Assembly (NCBI GenBank): GCA_963779515.1 | Contig: CAVZYN010000003.1 | Span: 124,001-188,000, forward strand | Reading direction: 5' to 3' | Source: CAVZYN01 sp963779515 | GTDB lineage: Bacteria > Pseudomonadota > Alphaproteobacteria > Rhizobiales > Hyphomicrobiaceae | DNA: 64,000 nt | Shown: positions 27,627 to 36,984 of the stretch, one piece after another | Layout of the letters: every line of letters begins with the position of its first letter | How positions within the stretch are numbered: position 1 is the stretch's first letter | Position numbers and translations under genes: made by a program | Notes under the pieces: generated by a model | What the model was told of the DNA's origin: nothing | Seen by the model: only the letters and a program-made list of their open reading frames with translations | Database searches by the model: none

Positions 27627-28160
27627 ATGGCAGATCTCCTGCACCGAGTAGCTGAACGTGGTGATATTGAAGCGTTCAGAGAGCTTTACAAGTCCTACGG
27701 CCCCCGCGTGAAGGCCTACATGATGCGGCGTGGCGCCGACGCCGACACCGCCGAGGAGCTGGCGCAAGAGACATTGCTCACCGTGTGGCGCAAGGCGTCG
27801 TTGTACGTTGGCGACAAAGGGTCTGCGACAACTTGGATTTTTACGATCGCGCGTAATCTGCGGATCGATCGCCTGCGTAGAGAGTTTCCTTGGCAGGAAC
27901 TCCCTGAGGGCCACGAGGAAATCGCGTCAGATGATACGCTCCCGGACGAAGCTGCGTCTGAAAAGGAGCGGCAAGAGCGGATCCACGAGGCCTTGAGTGA
28001 GTTACCGAACGATCAGCGCGAGGCGGTAATCCTGGCGTATGTCGACGGGCTGTCTCACAGCGCGATCTCGGAGCGCTTGGGACTACCCCTGGGAACTGTA
28101 AAGTCGCGTATTCGCCTAGCTTACCAGAAGATCAGAGGCGCCGTTGAGGACCTGCAATAA
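27627..28160 (+). CDS. rpoE: ECF sigma factor, RpoE/ChrR-linked group
   Basis: A 177-residue group-IV sigma factor. Region 2 is seen as FRELYKSYGPRVKAYMM and AEELAQETLLTVWRKASLYV; region 4 is LSHSAISERLGLPLGTVKSR. The next gene, one base away, encodes a ChrR-type anti-sigma factor, which places it in the ECF11-like group that answers singlet oxygen and related stresses in Rhodobacter and Caulobacter. The ATG at 27627 gives the family's usual N-terminus MADLLHRVAERGDIEAF; a start at 27564 would add 21 atypical residues. Confidence 0.9.
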   Translation: MADLLHRVAERGDIEAFRELYKSYGPRVKAYMMRRGADADTAEELAQETLLTVWRKASLYVGDKGSATTWIFTIARNLRIDRLRREFPWQELPEGHEEIASDDTLPDEAASEKERQERIHEALSELPNDQREAVILAYVDGLSHSAISERLGLPLGTVKSRIRLAYQKIRGAVEDLQ

Positions 28161-28161
28161 C

Positions 28162-28812
28162 ATGACAATCACGCACCACCTCGACGATGCGACGCTCTTG
28201 AGCTTCGCAGCGGGAAGCCTTCCCGAAGCACTGTCGGCCGTCGTCGCGGCCCACATTGGCGTGTGCAGCCTCTGCGCCCGCGAAATTCGGGCAATGGAGC
28301 GAATTGGCGCATCGTTGCTCTCGAGCCTCAAGGCGGAGCCCTTGACCAAGGCCGCGCCCGTCCATGCGATGCTGCGCGGCGAGGCCGATGCGCCACGTTC
28401 GGTCCAGGTTCGCGGTGGCTCTGATGGCGAAGTCCCAGCCTCGCTCGCCTCGATCATCGGTGGCGGCTTGGATGCGATCGCTTGGCGGCGCCTCGCCATC
28501 GGCGTTTGGCACTACAAATTGCCACTGTCGGCGGGCGCCGAAGGTGACCTGAGGTTGTTGAAGGTCGGTCCTGGCCGGCGCATGCCCGAGCATGGCCATG
28601 GCGGCAGCGAGCTGACACTGATGCTGCGCGGTTCTTATCGCGACAAAGTCGGCGAATTCCGTGTGGGTGACGTTGCCGATCTTGATGACGACATCGAACA
28701 TCAGCCGATCGCGCATGCGGAGACGGGCTGCATCTGTCTCGTTGCGAGCGACAAGGCCGCCAAGTTCAAAGGCCTCGTTCCGCGCCTCGTTCAGCCATTG
28801 ACGGGCATGTGA
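28162..28812 (+). CDS. chrR: ChrR-family zinc-binding anti-sigma factor with cupin domain
   Basis: A 216-residue protein. The N-terminal zinc anti-sigma domain has THHLDDATLLSFAAGSLPEA and the AAHIGVCSLC motif supplying His and Cys ligands. The C-terminal cupin domain contains LLKVGPGRRMPEHGHGGSEL with the metal-binding histidines and glutamate that sense singlet oxygen in ChrR. It binds and inhibits the sigma factor encoded just upstream. The genes that follow (SDR, cyclopropane synthase, DUF1365, FAD protein) are typical ECF11 targets. Confidence 0.92.
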   Translation: MTITHHLDDATLLSFAAGSLPEALSAVVAAHIGVCSLCAREIRAMERIGASLLSSLKAEPLTKAAPVHAMLRGEADAPRSVQVRGGSDGEVPASLASIIGGGLDAIAWRRLAIGVWHYKLPLSAGAEGDLRLLKVGPGRRMPEHGHGGSELTLMLRGSYRDKVGEFRVGDVADLDDDIEHQPIAHAETGCICLVASDKAAKFKGLVPRLVQPLTGM

Positions 28813-28823
28813 TCGAACGCGTC

Positions 28824-29591
28824 ATGCCCGCTCCCTGGCAAACGGCCTGGATCTGCGGCGCAAGTACCGGGATCGGGCGCGAACTCGCGCTCATGCTCGC
28901 GGCGCGCGGGATCGACGTCGCGATCTCGGCAAGGTCTGGCGGCAAACTCGCTGAACTTGCGGCGAGCAATGCTCGCCTTCATCCCTACTCACTCGACGTG
29001 ACCGATGCCGCCGCCACGCGCGAGACCGCACGCCGCATCGAGGCGGCGCATGGCCCGATCGGCCTCGCGGTGTTCAACGCCGGCGTCTGGGACCCGATGG
29101 GAGCGAGCGATTTCGACGCCACGCGCAGTGCGCGCGCGATGGATGTGAACTTCAACGGTGTCGCCAATGGTCTCGAGGCGGTGCTGCCCGGCATGAGGGC
29201 ACGGCGTGGCGGGCACGTCGCGCTGGTCGCCTCGGTCGCCGGCTATCGCGGGCTGCCGAAGGCCGCAGCTTATGCGCCGAGCAAGGCCGCCCTCATCAGT
29301 CTCGCGGAGGTTTTGCAGCCGGATCTGGCGCGCGACGGCGTCAAGGTCAGTATCGTCAATCCCGGATTCGTCGAGACGCCGATGACCAGCGTCAACACGT
29401 TCCCAATGCCATATCTGATCAAGGCGGATCGAGCCGCCGAACTTATTCTGCGCGGCCTCGATGCCGGGAAATTCGAGATCGCCTTTCCCTGGCAAATGAA
29501 GCTGATGATGAAAACACTGCGGATCTTGCCCTATCCGCTGTTCTTCCGGATTGCCGATCGCATGCAGCCGCTGTCTAACCGTAAGCCCTGA
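28824..29591 (+). CDS. Short-chain dehydrogenase/reductase
   Basis: A 255-residue SDR. The coenzyme motif is AWICGASTGIGRELALMLAA, the NAG motif is VFNAGVWDP, and the catalytic Ser/Tyr/Lys are in LVASVAGYRGLPKAAAYAPS followed by KAAL. The chosen ATG is 12 bases after the chrR stop; a GTG at 28809 overlapping that stop is also possible. Relatives sit in the same singlet-oxygen regulons, probably acting on membrane-lipid or aldehyde products (inference). Confidence 0.85.
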   Translation: MPAPWQTAWICGASTGIGRELALMLAARGIDVAISARSGGKLAELAASNARLHPYSLDVTDAAATRETARRIEAAHGPIGLAVFNAGVWDPMGASDFDATRSARAMDVNFNGVANGLEAVLPGMRARRGGHVALVASVAGYRGLPKAAAYAPSKAALISLAEVLQPDLARDGVKVSIVNPGFVETPMTSVNTFPMPYLIKADRAAELILRGLDAGKFEIAFPWQMKLMMKTLRILPYPLFFRIADRMQPLSNRKP

Positions 29592-29613
29592 CGGCGTTTC
29601 GCCGGCGGCGGCA

Positions 29614-30879
29614 TCAGTGCTCGCCGGAACCGTTCGACGCGGGTGCGTTGGGCTTGTCGAGGCGATAGAGCCCGACATCGACGGCGCCGCGCTCGAAGCC
29701 CACTTCGCAATACATCAGGTAATAGCGCCACATGCGTTGGAAGCGGCCATCGAAACCGATCTGTGCGATCTCGGGCCATGCCGCATCGAAACGATGCCGC
29801 CATTCGCGCAGCGTCAAGGCATAGCTCTGGCCGAAGCACACGAGTGTCGATGCCGAAAGGCCGGCGGCTGCGCCTTCGCGCGCGATGTGTGTCTTGGTCG
29901 GCAACATGCCGCCGGGAAAGATATAGCGCTGGATGAAATCGGCCTTGCGGCGATAGGAGCCGAACGCTGCGTCCTGGATGGTGATGGCCTGAATGACGGC
30001 GTGGCCGCCCGGCGCCAGTCGCGAATGCAGCGTGCGGAAATAGTCCTGCCAATGCTCCTCGCCGACTGCTTCGATCATCTCGATGGAGACGATGCGGTCA
30101 TAGGTGCCGGTGATGTCGCGATAGTCGCAGAACCGCGCCTCGCATTGCCCGTCGAGGCCCGCGGCGGCGATGCGCCGTTGCGTATAGGCGAGCTGTTCGG
30201 CCGATACCGTGATGGCGGTGACGTGCGCGCCGGCCCTTGCGGCCACTTCCGCCATTGCGCCCCATCCGCAGCCGATCTCGAGCACCCGCATGCCGGGGCG
30301 CAGATCCAGCGCCGCCAGGATGCGCGCGTACTTTTCGCGCTGGGCGTCGTCGAGCGTTTGCGACGGCTCACGATAGAGCGCGCTCGAATAGGTCATGCTC
30401 GGGTCGAGCCACTGCGCGTAGAAGGCGTTGCCGAGATCGTAGTGTTCCGAGATATTGCGGCGGCTGCCGGCGCGGGTGTTGGATCGCGCGCGATGAAAGG
30501 TCGTGTCCGAGCGGCGGACGCGAAACAGGCCGCGGCTCGAGCGCGTCAGCGCGGCCTTGTTGTCGATGAAGAAGCGGAACACGTTGACAAGGTCGGGGCT
30601 GTCGAAATCCTGCGCCATGTAGCTCTCGCCGACGCCGATACTGCCGCGGCGCATGGCGTTCCAAAGCAGGCGGTAGGTCTTCAGGCGAATTGCGGCTTCG
30701 GCGCCGCCGCCGGTGCCGAGCAGGGCCGACCGGCCGGATGGCAGCGTTAGTCGCAGACGGCCGCCATCGACGCGTGCCGTCCACGCTTGCGCGATCCTGA
30801 GGAACATGTCGTCGCGCCAAGCGCGTAGCCCGCGCGGCGGCGTCATCATGGATTGTCGAGCAGGATTAGTCTCGTGCAT
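29614..30879 (-). CDS. Cyclopropane-fatty-acyl-phospholipid synthase family methyltransferase
   Basis: A 421-residue S-adenosylmethionine-dependent enzyme. The AdoMet-binding loop is VLEIGCGWGAMAEVAARAG, preceded by ISEHYDLGNAFYAQWLDPSM with the YDLGN motif of cyclopropane synthases. IFPGGMLPTKTHIAREG is the family's later lipid-site segment. It methylenates unsaturated fatty acids of membrane phospholipids; in Rhodobacter the homologue in the RpoE-ChrR regulon also makes furan fatty acids. Its start overlaps the end of the DUF1365 gene by 14 bases, so the two are coupled. Confidence 0.9.
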   Translation of the reverse strand: MHETNPARQSMMTPPRGLRAWRDDMFLRIAQAWTARVDGGRLRLTLPSGRSALLGTGGGAEAAIRLKTYRLLWNAMRRGSIGVGESYMAQDFDSPDLVNVFRFFIDNKAALTRSSRGLFRVRRSDTTFHRARSNTRAGSRRNISEHYDLGNAFYAQWLDPSMTYSSALYREPSQTLDDAQREKYARILAALDLRPGMRVLEIGCGWGAMAEVAARAGAHVTAITVSAEQLAYTQRRIAAAGLDGQCEARFCDYRDITGTYDRIVSIEMIEAVGEEHWQDYFRTLHSRLAPGGHAVIQAITIQDAAFGSYRRKADFIQRYIFPGGMLPTKTHIAREGAAAGLSASTLVCFGQSYALTLREWRHRFDAAWPEIAQIGFDGRFQRMWRYYLMYCEVGFERGAVDVGLYRLDKPNAPASNGSGEH

Positions 30880-31666
30880 CAGAGCCTCTAAAGGCGGTGG
30901 AATAGGGTGGTGCCGCGGTGGCGGCGGGGCGCGGGCGGCGAACCAGCGGCACGCCCTTCAGCCATAGTTTCAGCGCCTCGACATGGATCGCGGCCATGAC
31001 CTTCAGCGTCATCAAAGGAAGCCGCGCGAGCGCCGCCATGAGCGTCCGATCCGTGAGCGGGGCCGCCGTTGCGCCAAAGCGGGTCTTGACCAGGGCGCCG
31101 TCGCGATCGCGTAGCATGACGGCCAGCGTCAGATCGGCACCCGGATCGGTGACGCGGAAGCTGTAAGCGCCTTGCACCGTGTTGAACGGCGAGACGTAGA
31201 GGTCCTTGCCGCAGCCGTGCGCATAGACCCGGCCCTGCGGCGCGCCGGCGCGGATCACATAGTGAGTTCGACCGCCAAAAGTGTTGTTCACTTCGTAGAT
31301 CAGCGCTGCAAGGGCGCCCGCTGTGTCGTAGCAGTAAAACACGCTGATCGGATTGAACACGTAGCCGAAGATGCGCGGGTAGGCGAGGAGGTGGATCCGC
31401 CCGTCGCCAATGTCGATGCCGTGCGCGCGCAGCGTCTCGCGTGCGAACTGGGTGAGCGGCCGGCCGTCGCCCGTTCCATGATCGCGGTCCGAGATCGACG
31501 CCAGATTGCGGCCGTTGTAGCTAAACCACCGCAGTTGGCTGGCTAGCCGCGGCAGGTCATCGATATCGACCAGCAGCGAAAACACGCGATAGCTGAGCGC
31601 GTGCAGCTTCGGCCTGAGCCGCTTGTGCACCACGTCGCCGGTGTAGAGCGCCGCGCCCGTTCTCAT
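30866..31666 (-). CDS. DUF1365 family protein
   Basis: A 266-residue protein starting MRTGAALYTGDVVHKRLRP and containing AYPRIFGYVFNPISVFYCYD and YEVNNTFGGRTHYV, which are the hallmarks of DUF1365. Its ATG overlaps the stop of the upstream FAD gene in ATGA and its end overlaps the cyclopropane synthase start, giving a three-gene operon conserved in ChrR regulons. Biochemical role unknown, but linked to fatty-acid modification by context. Confidence 0.88.
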   Translation of the reverse strand: MRTGAALYTGDVVHKRLRPKLHALSYRVFSLLVDIDDLPRLASQLRWFSYNGRNLASISDRDHGTGDGRPLTQFARETLRAHGIDIGDGRIHLLAYPRIFGYVFNPISVFYCYDTAGALAALIYEVNNTFGGRTHYVIRAGAPQGRVYAHGCGKDLYVSPFNTVQGAYSFRVTDPGADLTLAVMLRDRDGALVKTRFGATAAPLTDRTLMAALARLPLMTLKVMAAIHVEALKLWLKGVPLVRRPRPAATAAPPYSTAFRGSDARD

Positions 31667-33029
31667 TCGGCCGCCTCGGCGTAAAGCGTGCCGGCGGCGC
31701 GCGAAAAATCGACGCGATCCGATTGGCCGGCGATGTGCCAGGGTCGCGAGAGCCCGCCGAGCTGTTCGGCGACGGAGAGGCCGGCTTGCAGGCCGTCTTC
31801 GTGAAAGCCATACGCGCAATAGCTGCCGGCAAACCACGTGCGCCGCCGGCCCTGGATTTGCCACAGCGACGTCTGCGCTGCCATGGCATCGGCTGAAAAC
31901 ATCGGGTGCGCATAGCTGAAGCGCGCCTTGACGTGCTCGGGCGCGATGGCGCTGGTCGGGTTGAGCGTGACGAAATGATCTTGCGGAGTCTGCAGCGGCT
32001 GCAGGCGGTTCATCCAGTACGTCACGCAAAGCTGATCGGGCCCGGCGCCGCCGATGTAATTCCAACTCGACCAGAGCCGGCGCCGCTTCGGCATCCATGC
32101 GGGATCGGTGTGCAGGACGGCCTCGTTGTTGGCATACTTGAAGGGTGCGAGCAAGGCGCGCTCGCGGCTGTCGGCATCGCTCAGCAGCGTCAACGCTTGA
32201 TCGGCATGGCAGGCCAGCACGACATCGTCGAACCGCGAGACATCACCATCGGCGGAGTGGATCTCGGCATGCGTCGGCGTGCCGCCGCACAGCGACGACG
32301 TCCGCGCCCGTCCGGGTCATCACCCCGATACGCCGCCGCGAGCCGGCTGACGTATTCGCGGCTGCCACCACGGACGGTGCGCCATTGCGGGCGATTGCGC
32401 ACCTGCAGCAGGCCGTGGTTGGCGAAGAAGCGGCAGAATGCAGCGGCGGGGAACGCCAGAACCTCATCGCGCGGCGTCGACCAGATGGCCGCCGCCATCG
32501 GCAAGATGTGCCGCTCGATGAAGTCCTCGGAATAGGTGTTCTCGCGCAGCCATGCGGCGAGCGAGCGGGTCTCGCCGGCAGGGCTCGACCGCAGCGCCTC
32601 GGCGTCGCGAAAGAAGCGCAGGATGTCGCGCGCCATTCTCCAATGACCCGGGTTCCACAGGTTCGAGGGCTGGCCAAACAGCCCGTGAACGCCGGTGCCC
32701 GAATACTCGTAGCCGCCGCGATCGAGCGAGACGGCAAAGCTCATGGCCGCCGGCGCGGTGGGAACGCCGAGCAAGTCGAAGAGCGCGATCAGATTTGGAT
32801 AGCAGGCGGTGTTGTAGACGATGAAGCCGGTGTCGATCGGACAGTCGCCGTCGGGCGTGGCAACGGTCACGGTGTTGGCATGGCCGCCGAGGCGCGGCTC
32901 GCGCTCGAAAAGTGTGACCTGATGGCGCTGTGACAGCAGCCACGCGGCACTCAGTCCGGTGATCCCGCCGCCAACGACAGCAATGCTACGCGGCGTCCCC
33001 GCGTCCAAATGGGTGTGGTCGCTTGTCAT
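31663..33029 (-). pseudogene. FAD-dependent amine-oxidase-like protein, split by a frameshift
   Basis: Two overlapping frames together make one NAD/FAD-binding oxidoreductase of the COG2907 type. The N-terminal frame (from ATG 33029) has IAVVGGGITGLSAAWLLSQ and ERLGGHANTV-like sequence (EPRLGGHANTVTVATPDGD). It continues to SREYVSRLAAAYRG near 32330, then turns into basic low-complexity sequence. The correct continuation, with HAEIHSADGDVSRFDDVVLA and CHADQALTLLSDADSRERAL, is in another frame from about 32300 to the stop at 31663. A single one-base change near 32300-32330 would join them. It may be a true mutation or an assembly error. Confidence 0.75.
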
Positions 33030-33079
33030 GAGAGTTTATTACGAACCCCCGCACCTATTGGATTGTCGGCGCATCGCGG

Positions 33080-33103
33080 TTATATTCGAATTCACGAATA
33101 TAA
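33080..33103 (+). promoter_or_regulatory. Perfect palindrome with ATTC-N8-GAAT core upstream of the YeeE-like gene
   Basis: Arms TTATATTCG and CGAATATAA around AATTCA, ending 28 bases before the start codon at 33132. The core, ATTC then eight bases then GAAT, matches the site described for the persulfide-sensing repressor SqrR of Rhodobacter, and BigR operators are similar AT-rich palindromes. The downstream genes (YeeE/YedE transporter and DUF442 protein) are known BigR-operon members. No repressor gene of this type is in the window. Confidence 0.6.
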
Positions 33104-33131
33104 GCTTCTACGACTCACGCGAGGGCTGCGG

Positions 33132-34232
33132 ATGGCGTTGCGCGATGCGATTCAAAGTCAGGGCCCCATGGTCCTGGCACTTGGAGGCCTGGGCATTGGG
33201 TTCGCCTTCGGGGCGATCGTGTTCCGCACCAACTTTTGTACGATGGGTTCGCTGTCGGATATCCACAATTTCGGCGATTGGCGCCGGTTCCGCGCCTGGA
33301 TCCTGGCGGCGGCGACCGCGCTCGTGGGGGCCCAGCTCTTGGGTGTGCTCGGCGTCGTCCAGCTCGACAAGGCCATGTACCTTGCGCCAAACGTCAATTG
33401 GCTCGGCAATCTGCTCGGCGGGGCGATGTTCGGCTACGGCATGGTGTTCGCGGGCGGGTGTGCGAGCCGCAATCTCGCCCGCGTCGGCGGTGGCGACCTC
33501 AGAGCGCTGCTGACGCTCGTGGTGCTCGGGATCTTCGCCTACATGGCGATCGGCGGGCTGCTCGGTCCGTCGCGCGCGATGCTGGAACGGGCAACGGCGG
33601 TCAGTCTGTCGGGGCTCAAGGCGCCGACCCAAGGCCTGGACGCCATTGCCGGCGCCATGACGGGCCGCCCGGGCATGGGGTGGACGCTCGCGTTTACGGC
33701 GATCATCGCGGCCGCCGCAGCTTACTACTGTTTCTCGAACGAGGATTTTCGGACGTCGCCCGTGCACGTCTGGTCGGGGATTGGCATAGGGCTTTGCGTC
33801 GTTGCCGGCTGGGCGCTGACGGGCCTGGCCTTCGACGAGATGGCGGACAAGCCCACGACACCAATTTCGCTGACCTATGTGCGACCGACGGGTGACGCGC
33901 TCGAATGGTTGCAGCGGTTCACGGCGTCGCGCATGCCAGGATTTGGCGTCGCGTCCGTGTTCGGCGCCATTCTTGGGGCGTTTGTTTCCGCACTGGCGAT
34001 GCGTCGCTTCAAACTCACTGGATTCTCGGACCTCGGCGACCTGAAGCGCAGCATGCTGGGCGCGATTTTGATGGGCATCGGCGGCGTCCTGGCGCTCGGC
34101 TGCACCGTCGGGCAGGCGATCACCGGCGTTTCCACTTTATCGGTGGGTTCTTTTCTGACCTTCGTTGCGATCGTCTTCGGCGGCCTCTATGGATTGAAGG
34201 CGCTCGAGAAAAGCCTGATGGCCGAAGACTGA
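33132..34232 (+). CDS. YeeE/YedE family transporter (sulfur-compound permease)
   Basis: A 366-residue inner-membrane protein with about nine hydrophobic helices and two repeated sulfur-transport halves. Conserved cysteines are in FRTNFCTMGSLSDI, VFAGGCASRNLARVGGGDLR and LALGCTVGQAITGVSTLS, as in YeeE, which imports thiosulfate. The ATG at 33132 follows GAGGG. It is followed by a DUF442 protein and preceded by an ATTC-N8-GAAT palindrome, which together suggest a hydrogen-sulfide/persulfide response. Confidence 0.85.
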   Translation: MALRDAIQSQGPMVLALGGLGIGFAFGAIVFRTNFCTMGSLSDIHNFGDWRRFRAWILAAATALVGAQLLGVLGVVQLDKAMYLAPNVNWLGNLLGGAMFGYGMVFAGGCASRNLARVGGGDLRALLTLVVLGIFAYMAIGGLLGPSRAMLERATAVSLSGLKAPTQGLDAIAGAMTGRPGMGWTLAFTAIIAAAAAYYCFSNEDFRTSPVHVWSGIGIGLCVVAGWALTGLAFDEMADKPTTPISLTYVRPTGDALEWLQRFTASRMPGFGVASVFGAILGAFVSALAMRRFKLTGFSDLGDLKRSMLGAILMGIGGVLALGCTVGQAITGVSTLSVGSFLTFVAIVFGGLYGLKALEKSLMAED

Positions 34233-34270
34233 GGCCGCGGCGCGATCTTGAGCGCTGGGGGACGACCACG

Positions 34271-34822
34271 ATGCAGCCCGTCGCGCTGTCCGACGCCATT
34301 GCGGTCGGTGAATTTCCGACGACCGAGCAGATCGCAATCCTGGCAAAAGCCGGGTTCAAGTCGTTGCTCAATTCGCAGCCCGAAGGCGAAGTCGATCGCC
34401 TGATACCGGCTGCGGCCATGGCGGATGCTGCACGTGCGGCGGGGCTGGCCTATCACTTCCTTCCACTGGAAACGCGACGGCCATCGGACGCGCAGATCCA
34501 GGCATTCTCGCGCGCCATCGCGACCCTGCCAAAACCGATCTACGCCTTCTGTTACTCGGGGTCGCGCTCAGCCGCTGCCTGGGCACTGGCGTCGTCGGCG
34601 TTCATGGATACGGACGCCATCCACGCGGCCTGCGCATCGGCGGGCTATGATATCGCGTTTCTGGCGCCGCAGTTGGCGGAGCGGCGGACGCGCCGCCCGG
34701 CGGCGGTGCTGGCGGCGGCGGTGGTGGCAGGTGTTGAAACCGATGACGACGTGCCGCTGCCCACGCTGATGCCGCGTGTTATCTTGCCGCGCGCCTCCTC
34801 CTCCGGCGGCTTTGCGATGTAG
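34271..34822 (+). CDS. DUF442 / Blh-type phosphatase-rhodanese-like protein
   Basis: A 183-residue protein. The N-terminal part (SDAIAVGEFPTTEQIAILAK followed by AGFKSLLNSQPEGE) and the CX5R loop in AFCYSGSRSAAAWALAS match the DUF442/TIGR01244 family, the rhodanese-like half of the sulfide-detoxifying protein Blh. The persulfide dioxygenase half of Blh is absent here; residues 130-183 look disordered and Ala/Pro-rich. Probably cotranscribed with the YeeE-like gene. Confidence 0.8.
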   Translation: MQPVALSDAIAVGEFPTTEQIAILAKAGFKSLLNSQPEGEVDRLIPAAAMADAARAAGLAYHFLPLETRRPSDAQIQAFSRAIATLPKPIYAFCYSGSRSAAAWALASSAFMDTDAIHAACASAGYDIAFLAPQLAERRTRRPAAVLAAAVVAGVETDDDVPLPTLMPRVILPRASSSGGFAM

Positions 34823-34828
34823 GCATCA

Positions 34829-35698
34829 ATGCGTAGCAAACTCTTCGTTCCCGGATCGCGGCCCGAGTTCTTCGCGAAGGCTCTGGCAAGCGACGCCGAC
34901 GTGCTGGCGTTCGATCTCGAAGATGCGGTCGATGAGCGCCGCAAGGACGAGGCGCGTGCGGCCGTCGCGGCGTTTCTTGTCTCCGATGCCGCCCGCGCCA
35001 GCACGAAGATCATGACCGTGCGCGTCAACGGTGTCGCGACGCCGCATTTTGCTGCTGACGTCGCGGCGATCACACCGGCGTGCGCCACGCTGCTCAACGT
35101 GCCGAAGGTCGAGACGCCGGAACATGTCGTCGCAGCCGTCGCGGCACTCGAACAGGCGGAGCGCGGCGCGGGCCGCCCGGCGCCGCTCGGCATCTTCCCG
35201 ACCATCGAGACGCCGAAGGCACTGCGCAACGCCGCCGGGATTGCGACCGCGCACCCGCGCGTTGCCGGCCTCCAGCTCGGCTTCGCGGATCTGCTCGAGC
35301 CGCTCGGCATCGATCGCCGCAACACGGCGGCCATCCAGCAGCTGCAACTCACATTGCGGCTTGCGGCGGGTGAAGCGGGGATCTGGGTCTATGACGGCGC
35401 GTTCGCCGATACGCGGGACGATGCGTGGTTCAGCGCCGAGGCCGAGGGCGCCCGCCGCCTCGGCTACATTGGCAAGAGCTGTATCCACCCGCGTCAGGTC
35501 GCGCTCGCCAATGCCGCGTTCCAGCCAACCGCCGGTGAAATCGCACATGCGATCAAGGTCGTCGAGGCCGCACGGGAGGCCCAGCAGAAAGGCATTGGTG
35601 CCTACCTTGTCGATGGCCGTATGGTCGACGGGCCGTTCGCGCGCCGCGCCGCGGACATTGTCGCGATCGCGCGGCGGCTCGGTCTCGTGCCAAGCTGA
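34829..35698 (+). CDS. HpcH/HpaI aldolase / citrate lyase beta-like protein (CoA ester lyase)
   Basis: A 289-residue TIM-barrel protein of the CitE/Mcl family. It opens with RSKLFVPGSRPEFFAKALAS and has ADVLAFDLEDAVDERRKDEA with the metal-binding acidic residues, and GRPAPLGIFPTIETPKALRN with the catalytic-site Glu. CIHPRQVALANAAF is the family's closing motif. It cleaves or forms malyl-/citramalyl-CoA type esters. Six bases downstream of the DUF442 gene and followed by a CoA-transferase, with which it probably works. Confidence 0.87.
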   Translation: MRSKLFVPGSRPEFFAKALASDADVLAFDLEDAVDERRKDEARAAVAAFLVSDAARASTKIMTVRVNGVATPHFAADVAAITPACATLLNVPKVETPEHVVAAVAALEQAERGAGRPAPLGIFPTIETPKALRNAAGIATAHPRVAGLQLGFADLLEPLGIDRRNTAAIQQLQLTLRLAAGEAGIWVYDGAFADTRDDAWFSAEAEGARRLGYIGKSCIHPRQVALANAAFQPTAGEIAHAIKVVEAAREAQQKGIGAYLVDGRMVDGPFARRAADIVAIARRLGLVPS

Positions 35699-35733
35699 TC
35701 CGCCTCAACCAAAAAACCAATCGAACTCGAGCA

Positions 35734-36984
35734 TGACCGCATCCTTGCATCGCAAAGACTATACGCCCGGCGCACAGCGGGCCGCTCAACGGCGTCCGCG
35801 TCCTCGATCTGTCGCGGCTTGTCTGCGGCAATCAGTTGACGCAGGTGCTCGGCGATTTCGGCGCGGAGGTGATCAAGGTCGAGCCGCCTACGGGCGACAC
35901 ATTGCGCGACTGGGTGACAAACGGCGTCACCATCAATTGGACGCAGTATGCGCGCAACAAGAAGAGCCTGTGCGTGGATTTCCGCAATGCCGAGACGCGC
36001 GATCTTTTGCTGCGGCTGGCCGAGACCGCGCAGATCTTTGTCGAAAGCTTTCGCCCCGGTGCGCTCGAGGAGATGGGATTGGCGCCCGATGTGCTGCTCG
36101 CGCGCAATCCGAAGCTGATCATCATTCGCATCTCGGGTTGGGGCCAGACTGGGCCCTATCGGCGCCGGCCGGGGTTCGGAACGCTGATCGAGGGCATGTC
36201 GGGTTTTGCCTCGAGCAACGGCTTCGAGGATCGCGAGCCGGTGCTGCCGCCGGCCTATCTCGCCGATAGCGTCGCGGGGCTCTATGGCGCCTCCGCGGCA
36301 ATGGTCGCGTTGCGCGAAATCGAGACCAATGGCGGGCGCGGGCAGGTGATCGATTTGCCGTTGCTCGATCCGCTGGTCGCCATTCTCGGGCCGCAGGCCG
36401 CGAACTATCGTTTGACGGGCCAAGTCAAAAAGCGCGTCGGCAGCCGCTCGACGCATACCGCGCCGCGCAACGCCTACAAGTGCAAGGACGGGCGCTACGT
36501 TTGCCTCTCGGCATCGATCCAGAAGATGGCGGAACGCGTCTTCACGTCGATCGGCCGCGCCGATCTGATCGACAATCCGCGCTACAAGACCAACGCCGAC
36601 CGCGTCAAGCATGCGCATGAGCTGGACGCGATCATCGCCGCATTCGTCGCGACACGCACGCAGGCCGAGAATGTCGCGTTTTTCGAGACCGCCGAGGTGA
36701 CGATCGGGCCGATCTACGACAACGCGCAGATCCTGGAAGATCCGCATTTTGCCGATCGCGAGATCATCGCCGAGTACCCCGATCCGGTCATGGGAAGCTA
36801 CCCAATGACGGCCGTGGTGCCGCGGCTCTCGGAGACACCGGGGTCGATCCGCACGCGCGCGCCGGAGCTTGGCGCCGACAACCGCGCGGTGCTCTCCGAC
36901 ATCGGTATTGACGATGCCGCGTTCGCGCGCCTGCAACAGGCAGGCGTCGTGCGCGCGCCAACAACCAAGGGAAAAGCGACATGA
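35734..36984 (+). pseudogene. CaiB/BaiF (class III) CoA-transferase, frameshifted near the 5' end
   Basis: From about 35783 the frame gives a normal family III CoA-transferase: GPLNGVRVLDLSRLVCGNQL, IKVEPPTGDTLRDW, then LIIIRISGWGQTGPYRRRPG and a C-terminal domain to 36984. This frame has no start codon before a TTG at 35836, which is too far in. An ATG at 35734 heads a different frame (MTASLHRKDYTPGAQRAAQ). A one-base change at about 35770-35783 would fuse them into a full protein. The gene may be active in reality if this is a sequencing error. The next gene overlaps its stop by four bases. Confidence 0.75.

Noticed and set aside
30866..32098. A 410-residue version of the DUF1365 protein
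   Set aside because: The first 144 residues are out-of-frame sequence of the upstream FAD gene. The ATGA overlap at 31663-31666 marks the real start.
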